This document shows positions 1 to 5,569 of a stretch of 14,402 bases of DNA, one piece after another. The DNA is taken from positions 1-14,402 of the forward strand of contig JAYWEQ010000155.1 in the NCBI GenBank assembly GCA_043779185.1, given 5' to 3'. Made by a program: the position numbers and the translations under genes. This stretch comes from JAYWDA01 sp043779185 (GTDB lineage Bacteria; Bdellovibrionota; Bdellovibrionia; Bdellovibrionales; Bdellovibrionaceae). Under the pieces are notes generated by a model. That model was not told the origin of the DNA and ran no database searches. It saw only the letters and a list, made by a program, of their open reading frames with translations. The stretch's first letter is position 1; every line of letters begins with the position of its first letter.

Positions 1-617
1 TACCGGAACGGCATCCGTTCTTTTAAATCCAAATCTTTAAAGCTGCGATAGCGAAAAGTGCTGACCATCACAATCGCAAGCAAAATTGTCATCCCTAACA
101 GGCCCGGATTTCCAACGGGATCCCATTCTAAATCCTGAAACGCCAAGACCGCCGAAGCGACAATCCCCGCCGCCATCGGAATCGGCAATCCTTGAAAATA
201 ATTTTTTTCAACAATATTGGCTTGCACATTAAAGCGCGCCAGCCGTAAAGCTCCACAAGCGCAGTACAGAAAGCAAGCCAACCAGCCAATTCTTCCGAAG
301 GGCTGCAGGGCCCAAAGATATAAAATCATCGCCGGTGCAACACCAAAGCTAACAAGATCACACAATGAATCGTACTCGGCGCCAAATTTACTGGTCGCTC
401 GAGTCAAGCGCGCCAAGCGCCCATCTAAAAGGTCGAAAACGGCGGCGGCCACGATGGTCCAAGCGGCGTAGGCCATTTGCCCTTTGATTGCTAAAATCAC
501 GGCATAAAATCCGCAAAATAAATTGGCCGTCGTCATCAGATTGGGCAGGATATAAATATACATTCCCATTTTTCGTTCACGGGGTTCAGCATTTAGATCA
601 GGAACAATAGGGTCCAT
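1..617 (-). CDS. pssA: CDP-diacylglycerol--serine O-phosphatidyltransferase (phosphatidylserine synthase), 3' end outside window
   Basis: Integral inner-membrane enzyme that joins CDP-diacylglycerol and L-serine to make phosphatidylserine, the precursor of phosphatidylethanolamine. The complete CDP-alcohol phosphatidyltransferase signature is visible: D62, D65-G66, A69-R70, G79, D83 and D87, with the usual spacing, following a first hydrophobic segment at about 21-44. Further hydrophobic segments follow at roughly 90-120 and 135-185. The start is ATG at 617, seven bases after an AAGGAGAG Shine-Dalgarno (625-632) that overlaps the stop of the upstream lipid-kinase-like gene, so the two are co-transcribed and probably translationally coupled. 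About 205 codons are present. The window ends within the codon after Arg205 (TA visible), so the true C-terminus is not seen. The family is firm; the head-group specificity for serine is inferred from overall resemblance to PssA and was not tested by comparison. Confidence 0.9.
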   Translation of the reverse strand, partial: MDPIVPDLNAEPRERKMGMYIYILPNLMTTANLFCGFYAVILAIKGQMAYAAWTIVAAAVFDLLDGRLARLTRATSKFGAEYDSLCDLVSFGVAPAMILYLWALQPFGRIGWLACFLYCACGALRLARFNVQANIVEKNYFQGLPIPMAAGIVASAVLAFQDLEWDPVGNPGLLGMTILLAIVMVSTFRYRSFKDLDLKERMPFR

Positions 618-630
618 GGTGAAGCTCTCC

Positions 631-1281
631 TTAAAGAAAGCCAAAAAGATAAAAAAGAATAAAAAGACCTAAGGAACTTAGAACCGGCAACGTTAAATTA
701 TCATCCAAATTAAAAACAGGAATCAATTCAGCTAAAGCTCCGACCAATCCTGCCAGAATACAAAAAACTAAACTGCGATCAGGGGCATAGTTATGAAGAA
801 GCATAAAAATCAAAGCGCATCCAAAGCAAACAAAATAGGCGGCCATAAATCCCTGTAAGGATTTGTGGCCAAAGATTTTGTCTTTACCGTATTTAATACC
901 AATGAAACTTGCGATGGGATCTGCAAAGGCCAAAAACAACAACGTCATGGAAACAATAGGTCGCGGAAACAGAACCGAGACAAATAAAACGCCGGTGAGT
1001 AAGTAGGTGGTTCCGGCCAGTTTTTGAATTTCGCCGTCTCGCATAATAGGCCTAAAAGCGTGCACCATAAAATCATTGAGCTGGGGAAATTTTTGGCGAA
1101 GGATATCGATCGGCACAAATAAAAACCACGAGGCTCCTAAAACAAGGTAGGAAGCCCAAGATGGAGCAAGACTCCAAAAGGCAAACATCATAAAAACTCC
1201 GGAAATATGCCAGAATTTTCGAGCCAAATGAAGATCGGAGCGCCTTTTTAACTGTAGATTGCTCAACACGTTCTGCACCAT
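631..1281 (-). CDS. SEC59/dolichol-kinase-like polytopic membrane lipid kinase family protein
   Basis: Predicted polytopic membrane protein of 216 residues resembling the SEC59 / phytol kinase / CTP-dependent diacylglycerol or polyprenol kinase family (COG0170-like). Family marks visible are an N-terminal R21-K22-x-W24-H25 motif before the first membrane helix, an acidic-Pro pair D121-P122 followed by a glycine-rich stretch (G128, Y131-G132), K140-S141-x-x-G144, and a C-terminal E-x-I-P...DDN segment. About six hydrophobic helices are apparent. Members phosphorylate a lipid alcohol using CTP or another NTP; the substrate here cannot be told. It ends 13 bases before pssA and shares its operon, which fits phospholipid or prenyl-lipid metabolism. 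The start is uncertain: ATG 1281 is chosen, TTG 1284 is also open, and neither has a convincing Shine-Dalgarno. A 92-base gap precedes it, containing only an AT-rich stretch and a CAGGCCTG palindrome (1329-1336). Confidence 0.75.
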   Translation of the reverse strand: MVQNVLSNLQLKRRSDLHLARKFWHISGVFMMFAFWSLAPSWASYLVLGASWFLFVPIDILRQKFPQLNDFMVHAFRPIMRDGEIQKLAGTTYLLTGVLFVSVLFPRPIVSMTLLFLAFADPIASFIGIKYGKDKIFGHKSLQGFMAAYFVCFGCALIFMLLHNYAPDRSLVFCILAGLVGALAELIPVFNLDDNLTLPVLSSLGLFILFYLFGFL

Positions 1282-1376
1282 CAACAGGGCCCAAGATAAG
1301 GGAGTCGAGCATCTAACGCAATTGAAAACAGGCCTGCTTTGTGCCTTACGTTAAATGTAAAAAGATTAGTTATTCT

Positions 1377-1868
1377 CTATATATGGGAGGACTTAACGAC
1401 AACCTCATGTTGGAATTTTTTGCCGCTGGAATTTTGAAATTGAATCAAAATCTGATTTTGTCCATCAATCAACTGGATTAGATCAGTTTGGAATTCGTCG
1501 CGACCCGTCTTAAAGACAGCGGCGGTGTAACCATTGCTTTTATTGACGATCGATAACTGATCGCCCTGCCCTGCTTTTGTGCAATCTTTGCCGCGAATCT
1601 GCAAATAAGACCCTTTGACGGTCACTTCTTTTTGCAAATTTTTAAGGCAATTAAAATGAAAACTTGCTGTCACAGGACTTGCTGAAAGATTTTTTTCAAG
1701 GTCGATCTCGCGTTCACTTTTTGTCACTGATGAGGGTTGCCGGCGATTGAAGGCTTTTGAATCGACCTGAGGATCTTCAACGATGGACGCGACCGTTTTG
1801 ATTCCTAATAGAATCACTGCAATAAAGGACACTATTAAAAATTTGGTTTCGGCTGATCGAACTCTCAT
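1377..1868 (-). CDS. Membrane-anchored extracytoplasmic protein of unknown function, downstream of exbBD
   Basis: I do not recognise the family. From ATG 1868 it has 163 residues: a basic N-terminus, one hydrophobic anchor at about residues 9-28, a charged Ser/Arg/Lys-rich linker to about 60, then a beta-rich domain of about 95 residues with two cysteines (in HFNC and GKDC) that could form a disulfide. The C-terminal pattern, a leucine-isoleucine strand, DGQN turn, then alternating hydrophobics and SGKK before a final strand, resembles bacterial Ig-like or Big-type beta sandwiches; this is an impression only. It follows exbD by 67 bases on the same strand, so it may be the effector or a partner of the proton channel, in the place where a TonB- or TolA-like gene often lies, though it lacks the proline-rich linker of TonB. 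A TTG at 1886 would add six residues; neither start has a good Shine-Dalgarno. Confidence 0.7.
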   Translation of the reverse strand: MRVRSAETKFLIVSFIAVILLGIKTVASIVEDPQVDSKAFNRRQPSSVTKSEREIDLEKNLSASPVTASFHFNCLKNLQKEVTVKGSYLQIRGKDCTKAGQGDQLSIVNKSNGYTAAVFKTGRDEFQTDLIQLIDGQNQILIQFQNSSGKKFQHEVVVKSSHI

Positions 1869-1935
1869 CAGAGTTAGGATCGGCAAAATTTTGGCAGGAC
1901 TTTAGGACAAGAGCCGTCCCAAATTAAGAAACAGT

Positions 1936-2343
1936 TTATTTTTTCTCAATGCTGATCGCAAACTTTTTAACTCCCACTGTTTTCACGGCATCTAAGACTC
2001 CGATGACTTGGCCATGCGGCGTATCTTTATCGGCTGAAATAATCGCCTGGACATCGGGATTGCGCGCGACCTCTTCAGCGGCTTTGGTTTGAACTGTTTT
2101 TTCATCGACAAAAGTCCCGTTGAGATTGATTTTTCCATCAGCGGTCAGCGTAATACTTAACTTGCTTGGCGTTGTTTGATCACCACTGGCCGCTTTCGGC
2201 AAATTCACATTGATACTGGGTCTGATAAACATAGGGGCTGTGACCATAAAAATAATCAGCACCACTAAAATAATATCAACCAAAGGAACGACGTTGATAT
2301 CCGCGATCACATCGTGATCATCGGAGCTGTATTTTGAAGCCAT
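1936..2343 (-). CDS. exbD: ExbD/TolR-type biopolymer transport protein
   Basis: Inner-membrane subunit of a proton-driven force-generating channel (ExbB-ExbD / TolQ-TolR family). The protein has 135 residues, the usual length. It has a short cytoplasmic N-terminus, one transmembrane helix at about 19-40 carrying the conserved proton-relay aspartate D23 in a P-L-V-D context, then a periplasmic domain rich in charged residues ending in a K-x-G-V-K-x-F-x-I pattern typical of the family. ATG 2343 lies one base after the exbB stop and has a purine-rich AAGGACAATAAG leader, so the pair is translationally coupled. No tonB- or tolA-like gene with a proline-rich linker is visible nearby; the next gene downstream is an unrecognised anchored periplasmic protein. 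ExbD rather than TolR is chosen because no tol-pal genes accompany it, but the two subfamilies cannot be separated securely by eye. Confidence 0.9.
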   Translation of the reverse strand: MASKYSSDDHDVIADINVVPLVDIILVVLIIFMVTAPMFIRPSINVNLPKAASGDQTTPSKLSITLTADGKINLNGTFVDEKTVQTKAAEEVARNPDVQAIISADKDTPHGQVIGVLDAVKTVGVKKFAISIEKK

Positions 2344-2344
2344 C

Positions 2345-2974
2345 TTATTGTCCTTTTTTCTTAGCGTAGGCCAGACAAAGTTCTTTAACGCTATCTAAGC
2401 TTTGCAACACACCGCGAACTTGTTTGCTATAATAATTGTAGAAAATCACAGCTGGAATCGCGACAAAAAGACCCGCCGCCGTCGCCACCAGTGATAAAGA
2501 AATTCCTGCCATCACCGTCTGTTGCCCGGCATCCGTTGATTTTGCTAGATCTTGGAAGGCTTTCATAATCCCTAAGACAGTTCCGAATAAACCAATATAA
2601 GGAGCATTCGATCCGACCGTGGCTAGAAATCCTAAGCGCTTTTCTAGATCCGGTCTTTCACTTAAAGAAAATGTATTAAAAATTTCTTCTAAGCCTCGGC
2701 TGCCTGACGTTTTCATATGGCGAAGGGCATAGCTTGCGGCGCGGCCCTCTAAGGACTCAGGGTCTTTTGCGATCTCTTCAATGTCATCGACGCTGTTGGC
2801 CTGCAAAGCCATTCTAATGCGGGCTCGAACACGCTTTGAAGCTGCACTTATTTTTCTTAAAACAAAAAATCTTTCTAAAATCATGCCGACGCTCACCACG
2901 CTTAATATGACCAGCAAAAGTAAAACGGCCTGGTCCAAAACATTGGCTATCGCAAACACCTTTTCGCTCAACAT
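2345..2974 (-). CDS. exbB: MotA/TolQ/ExbB proton channel family protein
   Basis: Inner-membrane proton channel subunit that, with ExbD, converts proton motive force into mechanical work on a periplasmic partner. The protein has 209 residues: a first transmembrane helix at about 12-33, a large cytoplasmic loop rich in Arg, Glu and Asp, then two helices at about 115-140 and 157-182. The conserved family core is seen in the second helix (ATVGSNAPYIGLFGTV) and the third (GISLSLVATAAGLFVAIPA). ATG 2974 follows an AGAGGAT ribosome site with good spacing. It leads the exbB-exbD-unknown gene set, and a strong promoter candidate sits about 40 bases upstream. The family assignment is secure. Whether it powers TonB-dependent uptake, envelope integrity or gliding-like motility cannot be told from sequence. 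Confidence 0.9.
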   Translation of the reverse strand: MLSEKVFAIANVLDQAVLLLLVILSVVSVGMILERFFVLRKISAASKRVRARIRMALQANSVDDIEEIAKDPESLEGRAASYALRHMKTSGSRGLEEIFNTFSLSERPDLEKRLGFLATVGSNAPYIGLFGTVLGIMKAFQDLAKSTDAGQQTVMAGISLSLVATAAGLFVAIPAVIFYNYYSKQVRGVLQSLDSVKELCLAYAKKKGQ

Positions 2975-2989
2975 GTTATCCTCTTTTCT

Positions 2990-3018
2990 TTGACTGAAAC
3001 ATCGATCGACGTCATTAT
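2990..3018 (+). promoter_or_regulatory. Candidate promoter for the divergent sulfatase-fold gene
   Basis: On the plus strand, TTGACT (2990-2995, five of six consensus bases) is followed by a 17-base spacer and CATTAT (3013-3018, four of six). Transcription would start near 3025, only a few bases before GTG 3029, so the message would be nearly leaderless. If this is right, the TTG at 2990 is part of the -35 box rather than a start codon. The -10 overlaps the minus-strand -10 of the exbB promoter. Confidence 0.35.
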
Positions 3019-3043
3019 CTCTAAATCCGTGAACTCAGGTCAA
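3014..3043 (-). promoter_or_regulatory. Sigma70-type promoter for exbB-exbD
   Basis: Read on the minus strand, -35 TTGACC (3043-3038) and -10 GATAAT (3019-3014) each match five of six consensus bases and are separated by an 18-base spacer. Transcription would begin near 3007, giving a leader of about 33 bases that contains the AGAGGAT ribosome site of exbB. The elements lie inside the N-terminal coding region of the divergent gene and share base pairs with a plus-strand -10 candidate. Confidence 0.55.
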
Positions 3044-4876
3044 GGTATCCCCACCACGAAAAGCTCGATCACCTCTTCCCTTGGGCTGATGCTAGGGCTC
3101 TGTTTGTGTTTCCTCACCCAGACCTCTTGCCAGAATAAATCCTCGACTTCGATTGTCATTATTGCGGTGGATTCATTGTCGGTCGGGGATCTTAGTTGCG
3201 CTCAAAAGCCATCATCGCGAAGTGGGCTTGCTGTGTTGTGCGAAGACTCATTGCGATTCACCCACGCTTACTCGCCTTCGCCCCTCAGTGTTCCGGCCAT
3301 GACAAGCTTGCTGACCGGAGTTTATCCTTTTCAACATGGTCTGCACCATAACGGGTCTCCTGGATTGCCTTCTAATTTTAACACCGTGGCCGAGCTGGCC
3401 TTGGAAAAAAAATACCGAACTGGTTTTTTTTCTGGAGGGGCACCGATTTTTCGCAAGACCGGACTTAATCAAGGATTTGAAGTCTTTGATGACGGCTTTG
3501 TTCCTAACTTAGATCGAATTTTTAAACCCTTTAAAAAAAATATTGATTCCTTTGAAACCTGGCTGAATCAAGAAGTAAAGGGTGATTCCTTTATTGCCTA
3601 TTTTTATGTTCCAGATCTTAACTTTATTGAAACCACTACCGTCTCCATCGCTGGAGAAACCCGCAGTCGTACCTCTGAAAGTCAGCTGGAAGAATTAGAC
3701 GCACAACTTTTACGTTTGATTAAGATTTTAAAGCGCAAAGATCAGTGGCGGGAAACTCTTTTTATTTTTGCCGGTCTTAATGGCCGCATCATTAATCCGC
3801 GCGATGATGAGCTTGCACCGATGAATGTGCATGTCGAAAACACTCACATTCCTTTGTTTATTAAACCGCCACAAAAAATCCGAGATAGCAATTTACATTG
3901 GACTATCGATCGAAATGTTTCGTTGGTTGATGTCGGCGCAACTTTGTTTGAACTGATTGGTGGGACAACCCCAGTTTCTAATGGAAACTTTCCGACCTAT
4001 TCGCTTTTGCAATCATTGTACAAAATTGAGGCTCTGCCCCCCATCGATCGTCCAATACTGATGGAGTCCGGTTGGGCTTCTTGGCATAAAAGGGGTGGAC
4101 TGCGCGCAGCCGTTGTCAGTCATCAAGACTATGTCGTGTTTGATCAAAAACCAAAATATTTTAACCTTCTGACCGATCGCATGGAAGTTAATCCACTTCC
4201 CTTAAGCGTGATGGATAAAGAAAAAATTCAAAAGACCGCTGAAATCCTTCTGACCCTTGGCTATGAGCCCTTTCAACTTTCTGAAAAAATTGACCGCGAT
4301 AAATTTTCAATTCCTTACCTGACCTGGATTGACCCCATGCAAGTTGAAAATTTAAAAAAATCACTGCTGAGGGCCTACCAAAGAAATATGAACGATGAAG
4401 AGCTGCAAAATTGGCTTTTGACCATCGCTCTTGAAACAAAGGACTGGAGTTTATTAAAAACAGTTTCAGAAAAATCCAAAAATTCTACTTTGTCCTTGGT
4501 CCTAAAAATGCGCCTGGACCCAGATGCAAAAACCAAAGACCCCTGTTGGTCCTTACAAACGACGCCCATTTTAGATCCGTCCAATATGAAAAGTTGCCCT
4601 GAAAATCTATTTCGCGAATTAATGTCCTGGATGAGGGCCGATAATAAGGATGGCTCTAAAGAAATTTTAAAAACTCATTTTACAAAAGCCTATCAAAATT
4701 CTTTGGTTGATAGAAAAATATTAAAAACAAATATGGCTTTATGTGAAATTTGGGATGTCAGACCGGATTTAATATTATCCCCAACTTATACGGACTTATT
4801 TTTAAGTCGTCCGGAAAATCAAACCTTAAAAATGTCGATTTTAAGATCATTGCCAAGGGAAGAAGAGGCTTTCTAA
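3029..4876 (+). CDS. Exported alkaline-phosphatase/sulfatase-superfamily protein, probably catalytically degenerate
   Basis: From GTG 3029 it has 615 residues: a signal sequence with hydrophobic core at about 18-30 ending in T-S-C (C34), which may be a loose lipobox (the -3 residue is Gln, so lipidation is uncertain). It then shows the N-terminal half of a sulfatase/phosphoglycerol-transferase fold: first strand with D48, a nucleophile-loop equivalent P-L-S87-V-P, then LLTGVYPFQHG. The formylglycine motif C-x-P-x-R is absent. The usual DHG metal site following the late beta strand reads G-L-N-G (249-252), and the D-P-H-x-P-Y site reads P-D-L-N-F, so key metal ligands look lost. From about residue 400 the protein is helical and of unknown function. 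The start is uncertain: TTG 2990 gives 628 residues, and ATG 3089 gives a signal with no basic N-region. It is divergent from exbB and convergent with the PP2C-like gene. Confidence 0.75.
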   Translation: MNSGQGIPTTKSSITSSLGLMLGLCLCFLTQTSCQNKSSTSIVIIAVDSLSVGDLSCAQKPSSRSGLAVLCEDSLRFTHAYSPSPLSVPAMTSLLTGVYPFQHGLHHNGSPGLPSNFNTVAELALEKKYRTGFFSGGAPIFRKTGLNQGFEVFDDGFVPNLDRIFKPFKKNIDSFETWLNQEVKGDSFIAYFYVPDLNFIETTTVSIAGETRSRTSESQLEELDAQLLRLIKILKRKDQWRETLFIFAGLNGRIINPRDDELAPMNVHVENTHIPLFIKPPQKIRDSNLHWTIDRNVSLVDVGATLFELIGGTTPVSNGNFPTYSLLQSLYKIEALPPIDRPILMESGWASWHKRGGLRAAVVSHQDYVVFDQKPKYFNLLTDRMEVNPLPLSVMDKEKIQKTAEILLTLGYEPFQLSEKIDRDKFSIPYLTWIDPMQVENLKKSLLRAYQRNMNDEELQNWLLTIALETKDWSLLKTVSEKSKNSTLSLVLKMRLDPDAKTKDPCWSLQTTPILDPSNMKSCPENLFRELMSWMRADNKDGSKEILKTHFTKAYQNSLVDRKILKTNMALCEIWDVRPDLILSPTYTDLFLSRPENQTLKMSILRSLPREEEAF

Positions 4877-4904
4877 TCAATTTTTTTTCAATCGATTAAA
4901 GGCC
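4867..4904. terminator. Candidate hairpin between convergent genes
   Basis: GGCTTTCTAATC (4867-4878) pairs with GATTAAAGGCC (4894-4904) over 11 base pairs, with one bulged C (4873) and one G-T wobble. The 15-base loop contains eight consecutive Ts. It overlaps the stop codons of both convergent genes and could end transcription from either side, but the T run lies in the loop rather than after the stem, so it is not a classical rho-independent terminator. Confidence 0.3.
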
Positions 4905-5568
4905 AAAGCCCCAACCAAAATGCACTTTCTGGATTTTCTTGAATCATCCACTGCGTGATTTTTTCCAAACTCAGAGCGCCCGAAGGACTTTCTGTAAAAA
5001 TTGATTTTGAAAGATATGTCGATCCCGCCAGCACTAATTGATCTTGGGCGTGATAGCGAACATCTCCGCATTGAATCTGGCAGGTCGAATCAAGACCCAA
5101 AAGCCAGTGCGGCAAGGGGGCTAAAAAATTTGAGGCAGAAACTTCCACCGAAACATCCAGCTGAACCGTCAAGGGCATTAAGGTTTGACCATTCCGACGA
5201 ATTAAAATATGTGGGCCGCCGACCTGAGCCCAAGATAATTGGTTTTTTTGCTTTAAAACCACAGTTAATTCATAGCCAGAAACAAATTCATTCTTATTTT
5301 CACCACGAAAAATATTTTCATTGGCTAGCAAGGTTGCGATTCTTAGATAATTAGCTTGATCGGAAAGACATGTCAGATATTCGAAATGGGAGGTCACTTC
5401 AACGTCCCCCATGGCAGCGGTCACATATTTCACAACATCATCAACAAGATTTTGAGCTTGATCCCCAGGACCCCAACAAGAGGCCAACACCAACAGCCTA
5501 TCATCTTCGTGAATGACCGGCTTCGGTCTAAATATTTTTCCACCATAAGATCGGTGCATCAACGCCAA
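4888..5568 (-). CDS. PP2C-fold protein lacking metal-binding residues (candidate pseudophosphatase)
   Basis: The 226-residue protein has no signal or membrane helix, so it is probably cytoplasmic. Its layout follows PP2C Ser/Thr phosphatases: a strand ending in L-V-L-A-S-C-W-G-P-G (26-35) where PP2C has V-A-D-G-M-G-G, a helix at 36-52, A-N-E-N-I-F (82-87), W-A-Q-V-G-G-P-H (113-120) followed by R-R-N-G where PP2C has V-G-D-S-R, L-L-G-L-D (156-160), and D-Q-L-V-L-A-G-S-T (176-184) where PP2C has D-x-L-L-L-C-S-D-G. At all three places the metal-binding Asp is replaced (S30, G118, S183 region), so it should not hydrolyse phosphate. Last gene of the FHA operon; TTG 5568 starts one base after the previous stop and eight bases after GGAGT. 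ATG 5559 is possible but too far from that site. The fold call is by motif alignment by eye; without a search it stays tentative. Confidence 0.6.
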   Translation of the reverse strand: MALMHRSYGGKIFRPKPVIHEDDRLLVLASCWGPGDQAQNLVDDVVKYVTAAMGDVEVTSHFEYLTCLSDQANYLRIATLLANENIFRGENKNEFVSGYELTVVLKQKNQLSWAQVGGPHILIRRNGQTLMPLTVQLDVSVEVSASNFLAPLPHWLLGLDSTCQIQCGDVRYHAQDQLVLAGSTYLSKSIFTESPSGALSLEKITQWMIQENPESAFWLGLWPLID

Positions 5569-5569
5569 G

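Noticed and set aside
217..471. Plus-strand basic open frame opposite pssA
   Set aside because: Its Arg/Lys/Ala-rich composition comes from reading the complement of the pssA signature region; it has no ribosome site.
1073..1312. Minus-strand frame overlapping the N-terminus of the lipid-kinase-like gene
   Set aside because: It overlaps a well-supported membrane protein in another frame and has a mixed, unrecognisable composition.
1329..1336. CAGGCCTG palindrome in the gap before the lipid-kinase-like gene as an operator or terminator
   Set aside because: It is a single eight-base palindrome with no second copy and no T run in a suitable place; too little to call.
2990..2992. TTG as start of the sulfatase-fold gene
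   Set aside because: It has no ribosome site, lies 15 bases from the exbB start, puts a long non-hydrophobic stretch before the signal sequence, and coincides with a likely -35 box. It cannot be fully excluded.
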